Part shown: positions 23,540-35,881 of the stretch, piece by piece
Position numbering within the stretch: position 1 is the first letter of the stretch
Layout of the letters: each line of letters opens with the position of its first letter
Assembly (NCBI GenBank): GCA_012295275.1
Contig: CM022677.1
Location: 19,049,790 to 19,113,789 of the forward strand
Direction of reading: 5' to 3'
DNA length: 64,000 bases
DNA from: Chrysomallon squamiferum
Lineage: Eukaryota > Mollusca > Gastropoda > Neomphalida > Peltospiridae
Notes under the pieces: generated by a model
Database searches by the model: none
The model's input: only the letters and a program-made list of their open reading frames with translations
Told to the model about the DNA's origin: nothing
Made by a program: the position numbers and the translations under genes

Positions 23540-25250
23540 GTTGCTATTGTAATTTTTATTGATGTAGTTTTGCAGACAGTTGGGACAAAAAATTTGGTTG
23601 TTTTCCCTATTCTGCTTCATTAATTATGACTGATGTAGTTCTGCAGATATTTACAGCAGAAAATGTTGATAGGGTAACCTGCTGTCTGTGTTCCTGTTGC
23701 TAATGAAGCTTTCTGGGAAGTGGACATTCTGCCTTCAGAACAGACAGGTGATATTTGTTGTATTGTGCTTTTTGTAATTTTGACTTATGTAGTTCTGCAG
23801 GCATTTCGAACAAAATGTGATTTCTTCATATGTATTTTTTTTTTGTATTGTGATTTTGTAAATTTTTATTAAAATGAATTTTTCGGGGATGTGAACATTT
23901 CTGCCTGTAGAACAGACAGATTGTATTGTTTTTGTAATTTTGACTTGTGTAGTCCTGCAGACATTTACTGCAGCAATGACGATCAGAGTAATCTGTCGTC
24001 TGTTTCTACTGCTAATGAACTTTTCTGATATTTGAATGTTTTTGCCTGCAGAATGGACAGTTGATTTTGTTGTATTGTGATCTGTAATTGTGACTTATGT
24101 AGTCCTGCAGGCATTTCTTACAAAACGTGATTTTGTAAATTTTTATTGAAATGAATTTTCAGGTATTTGAACATTCTGCCTCTAGAACAGACAGATTGTA
24201 TTGTGTTTTTGTAATTGTGACTTAAATAGTCCTGCAGGCATTTACTACAAAACGTGATATTTTGTGTGTGGGTGTGGTGATTTTGTAAATTTTTATTGAA
24301 ATGAATTTTCAGGTATTTGAACATTCTGCCTCTAGAACAGACAGATTGTATTGTGTTTTTGTAATTGTGACTTAAATAGTCCTGCAGGCATTTACTACAA
24401 AACGTGATATTTTGTGTGTGGGTGTGGTGATTTTGTAAATTTTTATTGAAATGAATTTTCAGGTATTTGAACATTCTGCCTCTAGAACAGACAGATTGTC
24501 TTGTGTTTTTGTAATTGTGACTTAAATAGTCCTGCAGGCATTTACTACAAAACGTGATATTTTGTGTGTGGGTGTGTGTGATTTTGTAAATTTTTATTGA
24601 AATGAATTTTCAGGTATTTGAACATTCTGCCTCTAGAACAGACAGATTGTCTTGTGTTTTTGTAATTGTGACTTAAATAGTCCTGCAGGCATTTACTACA
24701 AAACGTGATATTTTGTGTGTGGGTGTGTGTGATTTTGTAAATTTTTATTGAAATGAATTTTCAGGTATTTGAACATTCTGCCTCTAGAACAGACAGATTG
24801 TCTTGTGTTTTTGTAATTGTGACTTAAATAGTCCTGCAGGCATTTACTACAAAACGTGATATTTTGTGTGTGTGTGTTTGTGGTGATTTTGTAAATTTTT
24901 ATTGAAATGAATTTTCAGGTATTTGAACATTCTGCCTCTAGAACAGACAGATTGTCTTGTGTTTTTGTAATTTTGACTTATATAGTCCTGCAGACATTTA
25001 CTGCAGAAATGACGATCAGAGTAATCTGTCGTCTGTTTCTACTGCTAATGAATTTTTAGGGATGTGAACATTCTGCCTGCAGAACAGACGGGTGATATTT
25101 TGGGGTGTGTGTTTCTCAATTCTTAACATTTTGCCTGAAGACTGGTCAGTTGATTTGTTGTAATTGTGACTAATAAAATCCTGTAGGCATTTATTACAAA
25201 ATGGAAATATCCAGACAGACCTGCAAGAAATGTCATCACTCAAGATTTGC
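23540..25250 (-). pseudogene. RING-derived tandem array (FCxKCLQDYxSHNY units)
   Basis: Minus-strand units read FCSKCLQDYLSHNYKN followed by a degraded C-terminal half (SVCSRGRMF). Older diverged units occur at 23555-23600, 23635-23680 (FCCKYLQNYISHN) and 23790-23830. Six nearly identical copies lie at 24161-24960, and a diverged edge copy at 25240-25020 reads FCNKCLQDFISHNYN then CRQNVHIPKNSLAVE. F-C-x2-C-L-Q is the centre of a RING-HC finger. Two adjacent copies share one frame, but other units differ by 1 or 4 bases, so no long protein results. Confidence 0.6.
24161..24960. repeat. 150-154-bp tandem repeat, about six copies
   Basis: The landmark aggtatttgaacattctgcc starts at 24161, 24311, 24461, 24612, 24763 and 24917, giving periods 150, 150, 151, 151 and 154. 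Length changes map to the (GT)n stretch (tttgtgtgtgggtgtg). High identity suggests recent amplification. Confidence 0.93.
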
Positions 25251-25629
25251 ATCTGTGAAAAAAACGTCTCAATTATTTCATATTAATAATGACATCTGCT
25301 AGTGAAATATTTGTGGTAATCCCTGGCTTTTTCTCTCTCTCTCTCTCTCAATGAATTTTTCGTTGTGTCACATTGGTAATTTCTGTTAATGTGCTCCTGT
25401 CATCACTGGTACAGAATTATTGTTCAAAGAACACCATCCAGACTGCAAGAATTGTTTCTCTCGTGGCACTTTTCACAGATGATACCTCAAGCATTCCTGT
25501 TACTAATGACCTCTACTAGCGAAGTGTTTGATACTAGTAATCTTGCTGCCAGACATTTCTACTATTTTTTGTTATCCAGGATGTCCTCTTTTTTTCTTTT
25601 TTTTTCTTCTTTTTTTTTCTTTTTTTTTT

Positions 25630-25845
25630 TATTATAACAGAATGGACTGATGATTTTTGTCATTCCATTTTAATGATGATGATGCTGCTGCAGTTGTTTC
25701 ATGTTGAGATGTAGGCAGGTGGATCAGAATGAATGACCACAAGAAAGAAATCACATTCTGTGAAAACTGTCCAGATACAGGTAGCATGCAGTTGTCATTA
25801 AAATGTTGTAGCTCTGGCCATATCTGAGAAAAAAGGATGAGCATT
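25630..25845 (-). pseudogene. RING N-terminal half with premature stop
   Basis: Minus-strand frame reads FLSCGHSF, stop, STCLHL: zinc ligands C and H intact, the next Cys codon replaced by TGA, the following Cys kept. Confidence 0.5.
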
Positions 25846-25959
25846 TCTTATTATTAGTGGCGTCTGCTAGTGAAATACTGGTAGGTTTAATCCGTTGTCT
25901 GGTATGTAACCACCTTTCATACATAATGATTACAGATGATTTTTGTTACCTTGATTTTG

Positions 25960-26040
25960 GTAAATGTTGGTTAATGTAGTTATGCAGGCTGTGCATACAA
26001 AATGACTTGACTGCATGTGAAAAAATGTGAAAATACTCGA
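25960..26040 (-). pseudogene. RING-like fragment
   Basis: Minus strand reads KSFCMHSLHNYINQHL, matching FCxKCLQDYISHN with the second Cys changed to Ser. Flanked by the aataactgagtg/accagaatggaaaccaga spacer repeat shared with other copies. Confidence 0.35.
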
Positions 26041-26398
26041 GCAAGAAACTTCTGTCATTCAGAGTTGTAATAAAATAGCTTGAGCCAGTAAGACTTGATG
26101 GTCCACGAGGAACTTGCATAATTTATTACAGATTTTGAATCGAACAGTGAAATAATTCACTCAGTTGTTATAAACATAATAGAAATTAATTTTATTCTCT
26201 TTATCTAACACAAAAAAAAATGAAAACCAGATCAGGAATGAGTGTGTCTTGGTAGTTTTTGTATCAAGTGTTTCGGCAGTCTTTCTTTCTGTGTGTGTGT
26301 GTGTGTGTTGTGGTTGTACTGGATGTTTGTGAAAAATTTCTCCAGTTTTGACAGATACTTTTTGTTTTTGAATTTTTAATTTTTTTTTTTTTTTTTAG

Positions 26399-27410
26399 TC
26401 ATATATTTTCAGAATTAATTTAAACTCTTGGTTTCTCAATTTCTTCATCAGAAACTCTTGACATAATGCAGTAAATTTATAGTGTTTGATTATGGGCGTT
26501 GTAAATCTCCATTTTTTTAATATCGGATTCTGAGTCACTTTTTTTTGTTTTTTTTCGTTTTCATCCTCTGTCAGATGATTCCCTGTAGGCAAATGGAGCA
26601 AAATGAATGACCACAAGATAAAGCTCGTGGCTTTTGTGAAAATACTGAAACGAAGCCAGCAACATAATTTGTCATAGAAAGTTGTAGCTGTTGCCGTCTG
26701 TTTCTGTATCTGTATCTTTATTAAATTCATATATTTTCAGAATTAATTTAAACTCTTGGTTTCTCAATTCCTTCATCAGAAACTCTTGACATAATGCAGT
26801 AAATTTATAGTGTTTGATTATGGGCGTTGTAAATCTCCATTTTTTTAATATCGGATTCTGAGTCACTTTTTTTTGTTTTTTTTAACAATTTTGTTTTTTT
26901 TCGTTTTCATCCTCTGTCAGATGATTCCCTGTAGGCAAATGGAGCAAAATGAATGACCACAAGATAAAGCTCGTGGCTTTTGTGAAAATATTGAAACGAA
27001 GCCAGCAACATAATTTGTCATAGAAAGTTGTAGCTATTGCCGTCTGTTTCTGTATCTATATTTTTATTAAATTCATATATTTTCAGAATTTAAACTCTTG
27101 GTTTCTCAATTTCTTCATCAGAAACTCTTGACATAATGCAGTAAATTTATAGTGTTTGATTATGGACATTGTAAATCTCCATTTTTTTAATATCGGATTC
27201 TGAGTCACTTTTTTTTTTTTTTTTTAACAATTTTTTTTTTTTTCGTTTTCATCCTCTGTCAGATGATTCCCTGTAGGCAAATGGAGCAAAATGAATGACC
27301 ACAAGATAAAGCTCGTGGCTTTTGTGAAAATACTGAAACGAAGCCAGCAACATAATTTGTCATAGAAAGTTGTAGCTGTTGCCGTCTGTTTCTGTATCTA
27401 TATCTTTATT
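26399..27410 (-). pseudogene. Three tandem RING-half units (about 340 bp each)
   Basis: Units start with tcatatattttcag at 26399, 26727 and 27073. Each reads KPRALSCGHSFCSICLQG on the minus strand, the full C-x-H-x2-C-x2-C core with all ligands intact, then a stop two residues later. Copies differ mainly by a 15-20 bp T-rich insertion and few substitutions. No matching C-terminal half in frame. Confidence 0.65.
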
Positions 27411-28199
27411 TGTATCTGTCTACATCTATATATCTGTGTAAGATGTATATAGACCAATATCTTTGTGTTCCAGAAGTATTTCTTGACGGATCTTCCATGT
27501 CGAGAGTCCAGTCTGACATTTAATTTTAGGCCCTGTTCAGGTGCTTGAGATCAGTAAATAGTTTTTCTATTTCTGTCTGTTTTATTTTTTTATTTTAATT
27601 TTATTTATTTTTATTTTTTTTTTCTATTCGTGTCGTACCCATAAAAGAAACCACAGATGTTTTAACTTTTCTTCATCCAAACTTGTAGCCAGCTCCGTGT
27701 TGTGTTGTGTTGGTCTACTGTGACGTAATTGTTTTGGTGGTTGGGGCCAAATAAGCTGACCATTGTCTATCAGTGTGGTCAGAAGGTGTATCTCTAAAAA
27801 TTAGCCATATCCAATTGTTGGTAACAAAATTACTGGATACGAAAATATTGTTCATTTTTTTTTTTTTTTTTTTATCATTTTGAAGTCCTCTTTAATGAAA
27901 TGGTCTTTTCTTCTTGATTTCACAAAACAAATGACATGGTCCAGAGGTATTTGTGTATTAGATATTTTTCTCCCGGCTTTGATGCATGTTGGAATATCAG
28001 TTTTTTTATGTTGGATTCTGATTTACTTTTTAGCACTTTTTCACCCAATTTTATTATTTTCGTTTTTTCGACATTCTTTCATCAGATGTTTGTTGATTAA
28101 TATCAATTCCAGCATCGAATCTCATCAGGTGTTTATGATTAATACCTATTCCAACTTCTCACCCAATTTTATCAGGCTTTGATTTACTTGATTAATTTC

Positions 28200-28505
28200 A
28201 ATTCCATTTTCTACCTTCAAAAGGTCGCAGCTCGTGTGTATTCTTTGTTATTAATGACATTAACAAGAGCTGTTTTTCAATTCTGTGTTTTTGTTCTTCA
28301 GTGTTTTCCTGTAGGCAAATGTAACAGAATGAACGTCCACAAGAAAGACTTCTTGGTTTTGTGAAGATTTCCATGCACAAACAGCAAGATAGGTTTCAGC
28401 CTGTGTGTATTCTTTATTATTAATGACATTGACAAGAGCTGACATTGACAAAACAAAATGCTGTTTTCCAATTCTGTGTTTTCCTGAAATAGTTCAGGCA
28501 AATGA
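28200..28505 (-). pseudogene. RING N-terminal half, well preserved, plus a partial copy
   Basis: 28400-28290 reads CCLCMEIFTKPRSLSCGRSF then CYICLQENTE: the full C-x2-C, x11, C-x-[H]-x2-C-x2-C spacing of a RING-HC finger, with His changed to Arg. A partial, more diverged copy lies at 28440-28505. No C-P-x-C half follows in the same frame. Confidence 0.65.
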
Positions 28506-28859
28506 TAGCTTTATTTTTATCCAACACCAGAATGGAAACCAGATTAGGAACAAGAATGATTAGTCCATTTGTATTGGGTGTTTGTGAATATTTCAGTTTA
28601 ACCTTTTTTTTTTTTTTTTTTTTTTTTTCTGAATTGTTTAAACTTGATCATGAATATTAATTTTTTGTTGGATTCCAATTTACTTCTTGCATGAAAGCAA
28701 TTTTTCACCCCAAATTTAAAGTTCCATTTACATTAATTCCATTTTCAAAGATAACAACACAAAGACCTTTTGTGAAATGTTGACAAGCAATCTGCTGCCC
28801 TTCATTTCTACTGTTCTGTCTTCATGTATTGGACTTTATTTTGATTACTTTTTCTAATT

Positions 28860-28930
28860 TTGTTGTTCAATGTTTTCCTGTAGGCAAATGTAACAGAATG
28901 AATGTCCACAATATAGAACTTCGTATTAAC
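28860..28930 (-). pseudogene. RING central fragment
   Basis: Minus strand reads YCGHSFCYICLQEN with intact C, H, C, C ligands; the preceding KPRS-like part is frame-shifted. Confidence 0.5.
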
Positions 28931-29304
28931 AAGAGTGTATTCTTTATGACATTAATGGAACAATGAATGTCCACAGTTTAACCTTTCAGAGCTTGGTGAA
29001 AAGTTCCAGTGACAAACAAAAACAAAATGATACAGTAAGACTCCATGATCCAGAGCAAATTCATATGTATTATAGATTTTGAATCAAAAAGTGAAATAGT
29101 TCACTCAGTTATTATAAAATAATAGATAGTAATTTTATTTTTATCTAACACCAGAATGGAAACCAGATTAGGAACAAGTTTCTCTTATGATTTGTGTATT
29201 AAGATTCAGCTGTCTGCGTGCTGCTGTTGTTGTATTTGTAATGGGTGTTTCTGAAAATTTCTCTAGTGTTGAGAGGAAATTTTTTTTTTTAAATTTTTCT
29301 TTTT

Positions 29305-29490
29305 TAAACTTTTGTGTTCATGTCTTTCATACAGAATGGACTGATTATTTTGAGATTACTTTTCCTAATTTTGTTGTTCAGTGTTTTCCTGTAGGCATAT
29401 GTAACAGAATGATTGTCCACATGAAAGACTTCTGGGTTTTGTGAAGGTTTCGATGCACAAACAGCAAGATAGGTTTCAGCCTATGTGTAT
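29305..29490 (-). pseudogene. RING N-terminal half and C-terminal half
   Basis: 29470-29360 reads CCLCIETFTKPRSLSCGQSF then CYICLQENTE (His to Gln). 29345-29305 reads KIISPFCMKDM in another frame (first Cys of C-P-x-C to Ser). Confidence 0.62.
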
Positions 29491-29864
29491 TCTTTATTAT
29501 TAATGACAAAACAAAATGATACAGTAAGACTCCATGATCTAGAGGAAGTTACTATGTATTATAGATTTTAAGCCAGAAAGTGAAATAGTTCACTCAGTTA
29601 TTATAAAATAACAGTAATGTTGTTCTCCTTACCCAATACCAGAATGAGAAACGGAAAGGGCATTTTTTTTACCCAGTTTTATAAATGTTTTCAAAAATCC
29701 TCTACAGGTTGTTGTGGGAAAGAAAGAAAGCACAAATGTTGAAATTTCTTCATTGAAACTTCTGAAAACACCTTGTTCTCTATTATTAATTGCATCTATC
29801 CATGCAACATTGATAGGATAATTTGCAATCCACATCTCTGATATATTTTTTTTTTTACTCTGTA

Positions 29865-30115
29865 TAGACAGTCTTTTTCTGTAGAATGGACAGATGATTT
29901 TGATGTCATTTCTGTGATTTTTCTTAATGTACTAGAAATTTATATCTCTTGCCATTTTCACAGGTAACTTTTTGAGCATTTCCCTATTACTAATGACCTC
30001 TACTTGTGAAATGTTGACAAGAGCAATCTGATGCCCTGTATTTTTCCTGTAGGCAAATGTAACAAAATGAATGTCCACAATAAAGACTTCTTGTCTTTGT
30101 GAAAATTTCCATTCA
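29865..30115 (-). pseudogene. RING fragments at right end of cluster
   Basis: 30110-30040 reads FTKTRSLYCGHSFCYICLQE, core intact, then KYRASDCSC. 29940-29870 reads KIICPFYRKRL (second Cys of C-P-x-C to Tyr). Pieces are not joined in frame. Confidence 0.58.
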
Positions 30116-30193
30116 GTTTTTTATTTTTTATTTACAATGGATCTGGCTTTGCTAACGTAATTTTGTGTTTTGAAACATGTCAAAAGATCTAAA

Positions 30194-30226
<33 letters not shown>

Positions 30227-31642
30227 GGATACTGCATAAGATATCTATCATGTTTCATGTTTGTTTTGCTAACATAAATGTTGGACGTGTTAAATTCGAA
30301 ATGTATCCAGCTTTTATGCAGTATGGTGGATTCAAACATCAAAAAAAATAAATATATATATATATTGATAATAACTTTAATAGTTATGTTTAGAAAGGCT
30401 GTTTCTAACATTCAAATATTAACTCGTTTGTTGTGAAATTAAATGTTCCAATTATATTTAAAGATAATTATTTCTGCATAACAAACATTTGTTCACTGTA
30501 AAAGTAACTATGAATGTTATTCAGTTATACAGTTCAGTTACTAACTTACAGATAATTGTCATTTTTTTTTTGGTGATGACCTGTTCATGGCAATAAAGCA
30601 TTATTCTGTTCATGTTCTTTTTGTTTTATTATTCACAATATAGGACGTTCCATAATTAACTAACAGTCAGTTCTTCATATCAAATCTTATAAACAAGTAC
30701 ATACAAAATAATTTATTTTGAGTTGTAAAGTTTTTGGAAATTTACTCCAATGCAATGCTGTTGCAGTGGTTTTATAACAAATAACGATTCTAAGCTTGAT
30801 CAAACTAGAATACACATAATTATACTGGTCGTCAAGGCCATGTTGAAGGGAAAAAAAACAGACATAAAATGATGGCTGACAGATGTCTAGAAAAAATTTG
30901 AACATGTCGGATAAATATACTTCATTTCATCAGGATTTCTGCCAGAAGGACAGCTGAGTTTTTATCTCATAATACGCCAAATGTAGAAGAGGTTACACTA
31001 ATTTTAGAAGAAGAAAAAAAAAACTAAATGTAGAAGTTTGACCATGTTTTTATTACAGTAATGGATGGAATAATTGCTAAATATCTCTTGTGTTAACAAG
31101 ACTATGCTGATACAAGCTTTAAAAAAAGTTGTAAGAAAAAAGTCAAATTGATAATTAATAAGACATTTTACAACATTCATCCTGAAGATTTCTAACAGCA
31201 TAGTTTACCTTGGCTGCATCATTTTGGCTATTTATGTCCTGATGAAACATTGCAATTGTAGCAGCTGCATTTGTCTTTTTGATTGTAGATGTTTTTCTGC
31301 ATTATGAAAATAATCTTGTTCGTTAGTTGCACCCTTTATAGCCACATTCATTCAAACTACCTGAAATAGGCAGTGAAAAAGAATAATTAAGACAATACTG
31401 GCATCATATCATCCACTAACGTATGTTATTATTTTTGCTAATCGGATAGAGAATCCCAATTTTTGAAACTGAGTAGTGAATTCTTATCCATGGATTAAAA
31501 TAGTAACTAATAGAACTTTTAAGCTTGAGTTTGATCAGTCTAAACGAAAATATCAAGTTATGCAACCAGATGTAACGATTAGTACAGTATAAAAAATATA
31601 TCTAAGAAATAAAAGATATTTGATCAAATATTGTTTTGTGTT

Positions 31643-31646
<4 letters not shown>

Positions 31647-31713
<67 letters not shown>
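31647..31713 (+). repeat. (TC)n microsatellite
   Basis: About 33 uninterrupted tc units. Confidence 0.97.
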
Positions 31714-31716
<3 letters not shown>

Positions 31717-32349
31717 GCACACATACACATGTAGGGTTTTCCTATTTTATGTTAATTTATAATGGTTAGTTTCGAGTAATTATATCAATATATTACAGTT
31801 AGGTTATAATCTGACACGTGATCACATGATGACGTTAGCGCCATTTATTTTATTTTTAAAGGGAAACAATTACAAACATATGTCAGTTGTTTCCCTTAGA
31901 TAACAGAAACATAATGAGGGTTCATTCCAACAATTACTATTATTTGTTTAATTTAAAATATTGTTTCTTTAGTTTGTCAGGGTATTACAAATCTTTTGTT
32001 AATTCATATCCTGATTAAGAGGTTATTCTTATAAGAAATAATTCCAACATTTGCAAGAATGAAGATACGTTTTTTGTTGTTGTTTTTTTAAATTAAAACT
32101 CGTAATATACAAGCAAATGAATAAACAAACCAGAGCAGTAGTTAAAATTTTGGGAAGATTTTTTTTCTCCGCCTTAATTTTTTCAGACCTGAATACTAGC
32201 TCTGTGCCCCTGTATGGTATTAGATGCCCTTACTTTGTTCGAACTGCATAGGAGAGAAAATACGAAACCTTATTTCGTAGCACCTAGATTTAAAATCGAG
32301 TACTTACGATCTCCGTAGAACTATTGAGTATATCCAGACAATTAAAAAA

Positions 32350-32382
<33 letters not shown>

Positions 32383-33140
32383 TTATTATTAATTTTATTA
32401 TTATTACTTGTTTATTGTTTTCTTTTGTTGTGCTTATTTATTTATTTATTTATTGTTGTTGTTGTTGCTATTATTATTATTATTACACATTATTTAATTT
32501 TTTTTTTTTTTTTTTACCTTCTGACAAAAAAGGATAACTTGAAAAGTAATAACAACAAAACAATATAAATAAATAGAATATAATAAATAGAAGATTCCAG
32601 TGTATATATTAAATAAATAAATGAAAAATCAAGCAAATAAATAAAGAAAAGAACATCGATCAAAAAAAAAGTTAAATCAGACTGTTGTTTGTATTACTAG
32701 TTCTATAGTTCTGAAAACAGTATATGACGTCATTCGGTGCAGACATATAAATGCAGATTTGTAAAATGAGGTAAATTTGGAAGAAAAATATTATTTATCT
32801 GTATTAAATTTTAATAATATTGGAAAATATAAATTTTCATTAAACCGATTAAATATTCGTATTTCCTTTGAATGACTTTTGATGTATACAGCTACATAAC
32901 AAAAGTGTTAAATTTTAAAGTTTCACCCTTTCCAAATGTCAAGAAATCGCCATTTCTATATCATATATATGAAAACTAATTGCATTAATTGATCTCAAAA
33001 TATTAATAATTGTTTATTATTTTACATTTATTTATTTATTTACTTATTTATTTATTATTTATTTATTAGCTTGTATATTTATGCCAGCCTTAGTGTGATT
33101 AAAAATACTATAGTGCCTACGCGTGCGTTATTATTATTAA

Positions 33141-33185
<45 letters not shown>

Positions 33186-33604
33186 CAAATTTTATATTTA
33201 TAATTATGTTCTTCTAAATACTTTTTGGAATATGGCAGTACAAAATGTAATGACGTCATATGAAATGGTAATAAATATGACGTAATATGCGTTATTTCTT
33301 ACGCCATTGTTCCTGAAAATTGAAATACTGTATCGGTACCATTATTTTAATATTTTTTTTACGTGACTTTAAGAAATAATACGTGTGTATCTGAACTGAC
33401 ACCGACATCAACAACCTCTAGCACACGCTTCAATCAAAGAAACATTCTCTTATTTAGATAACTACAGTACATTTATTATTTTTCCATTTAAGTATACCGA
33501 GGTGACAGTTAACGCTGTAAGTATAAATACAGATGTCAGATTTAAAGCTTGACGAAGTAATCTTCTTTGATATAGATATAGATATAGATAGATGTAGATG
33601 TATG

Positions 33605-33644
<40 letters not shown>

Positions 33645-33666
33645 CACGTATGTATTATTGTTATTA

Positions 33667-33707
<41 letters not shown>

Positions 33708-34179
33708 GTAATGATTAATAATTTCCTTTTCTTTCTTTCTTTATTTTGTATGTGTAAATAAATATATTATTATTAGATTGTAAAATCTACAGTGTTTCTT
33801 ATTTAAATACACCGATACTGAAAACAGACTTTTGTATGCATGAACTAGGTAAGTGTTGCCTACTTATCTCCCTTTATTACAACGTTAATGCTAAAAATAT
33901 CAGCAAAGATAACAATGAAAAAGAAAAAAAAAAAGAAAAATTTAAAAAAGAAAATAAGAAAGAAAAAATAAAGTTGCCTACGGTATTTCAACATGACCTG
34001 TATATTCTAGTTATGAGCTAGAAAAAATTCGAAAGCGAAGAGGAAGAAAAAGATGTATTAGAAAATTTGTGTAATTTTTTTTTCTCTCTCTCTTTTTAAT
34101 GCGTGTATTTGCCGAGTATCACTTTAATTTAATTTTTTTATTTTACTTGTTTAAGATTACAAGAAATACAACAATAACT

Positions 34180-34480
34180 ACTGCTCATACTACTGCTACT
34201 ACTACTACTACAACTATACTACTAATATTGCTGCTGCTACTATACTTAATACTGCTACATGTTCTACTACTACTAGAACTACTACTACTATTGTTACTAC
34301 TATTACTACACATAGTACTATTACTGCAATTACTGCTGATGTAGCTACTAGTATTCCTATAACTACTACTACTACTACGTCTAAAGCTACTACTCTTACT
34401 ACAGACAGTAATACTAGTATTCCTAACTACTACTACTACTACTATTATTACTACTACTACTACTACGGCTACTTTGACTG
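34180..34480. repeat. (ACT)n trinucleotide repeats
   Basis: Imperfect act/cta repeats over about 300 bp. Confidence 0.88.
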
Positions 34481-35159
34481 CTTGTTATGCATTGCCATAC
34501 TAGCAAACTTCTACTACTACTAGTTTATTCCCAAAACAAAATTGCAAATATGTCTACAGCTACTTCTTTGACGGATTGTAAATAAAACAAATTTTTTGAC
34601 ACATAATTTTCTCCCAAAACTGTAAATAAAACGGACTGTAAATAAAACAAATTTTTCATAATAAGAATTGAGTCTGAAACTCGAACTAGAACTCCGATCT
34701 GTCCCCGACAGTACCATCGTTTCGACGTGAAAAATAACGCTAATACACGCTATTTATAAAACATAAATATAAGCGTGAAATAATGTCGAATGTTTCAATT
34801 ATCCAAAAAACACCAAAATGATTTGAACTCGCTCGTTTAGGCGTGAAAGAGCGTTTGGCGATGTGCAAGTTCGCGGGCTTTTGTGATTTGACAAAAACAA
34901 CACCCCCCCCCAACCCCACTGCATGCACTGTACAATGGAACCGCCATCTTTAAAAGTATCGTATAAAGCTGACGGACAACAAAAATTATTTACTTTGGAG
35001 AAAAACAAACCCGAATCAGTATCACTGCCCGCTTTAGTAGTGGAATAATAATAATAAAAAAATATATTGTCCGCAATCGCGTTCAGTTAGGTGTTCGTTA
35101 ATCTAAGGGCGACATCTGTTGGAAAAAACAATCAGGATTCGAAAAGATAGATATGATTC

Positions 35160-35234
<75 letters not shown>
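35160..35234 (+). repeat. (TA)n(GA)n compound microsatellite
   Basis: About ten ta units followed by about 28 ag units. Confidence 0.97.
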
Positions 35235-35238
<4 letters not shown>

Positions 35239-35534
35239 CTTATGATAACGTATATTAATATACATAAATGTGTGTGTGTGTGTGTGTGTGTGTATGTCTT
35301 AAGACAAGTGTACTCAACGTCAATCCATCAATCTTTTTTTTTTTAACACCGGCTGTTATGACGTCCTTTGTCTTCGAAACCAACGTCATCCATCAAATCG
35401 TTGCAGTTCTAACAGAAGCGTCATAGTGAATGACGGAAGTGGGATGTATCAAGTACAAAACGGGGATTGGACGATGGTATTAATAATAATCATAACTGGG
35501 ATATTTCTAGGCCATTCTTTTACCAGAAACTTGA

Positions 35535-35701
35535 CGTTACTGTCACGTGATCGTTTTTAGCCGCTTCGTTACGAGCTGCACGTGTTAATAAAACTAGGTC
35601 GTTTGTACTTCACTTGGGATTTTTTTTTTCGTTTTTTTTTTTTTTTTCAAAAAAATTCTCTGGATAACTAGAATGAATGGAGCCGGGTTTACAACGTCCA
35701 G
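35535..35701 (+). promoter_or_regulatory. Likely promoter/5' UTR of the giant secreted-protein gene
   Basis: Two CACGTG E-boxes at 35544-35549 and 35579-35584 and a CpG-richer stretch lie 120-160 bp before the start codon. An A/T-rich poly-T segment (35620-35650) separates them from the ATG. Transcription start not determined. Confidence 0.3.
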
Positions 35702-35881
35702 ATGCAGTCGTCGTTGTTGTTGTTTTGTTTTATCCTGACACTGTGTGTCACGGCGCGGGTCCTTGGTCCGTTCAGGGCGACTGTTCGGTCAGGACGTCCC
35801 ATCACGCAATCGGTTGTCCCGTCGTTAAACGGGAATGCTGGACGAACGTATGATTCCAGTTTTGCCGCCAACAGACGCTCG
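35702..35881 (+). CDS. Giant secreted protein, exon 1 (signal peptide)
   Basis: The ATG opens a clear signal peptide, MQSSLLLFCFILTLCVTARV, followed by LGPFRATVRSGRPITQ and NAGRTYDSSFAANRRS. The exon is exactly 60 codons and ends at a strong donor, TCG|GTGAGT, in phase 0. The acceptor at 37690 opens the following long exon in the same phase, which supports joining them across a 1.8-kb intron rich in (TC)n and (ATT)n. Confidence 0.75.

Larger units (their letters stand above)
30500..35400. other. Intergenic region, no gene recognised
   Basis: A/T-rich spacer between the RING cluster and the giant secreted-protein gene. It holds (TC)n at 31647-31713, poly-A at 32345-32381, (ATT)n at 33128-33185, (TA)n at 33607-33642, (ATT)n at 33655-33707, (ACT)n at 34180-34480, (TA)n(GA)n at 35160-35234 and (TG)n at 35271-35294. 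A short direct repeat (ctgtaaataaaacaaattttt) sits at 34575 and 34635. Open frames here lack motifs. Confidence 0.5.

Noticed and set aside
24161-24960. CRISPR array
   Set aside because: Units are contiguous 150-bp tandem copies without distinct spacers, in a eukaryotic context.
20500-30115. RING cluster as one multi-exon functional gene
   Set aside because: Halves occur in unequal numbers and order, in different frames, with stops and lost zinc ligands.
30687-30905. 72-codon minus-strand frame near the RING cluster
   Set aside because: No motif, no splice partner; A/T-rich sequence, at most a 3' UTR.
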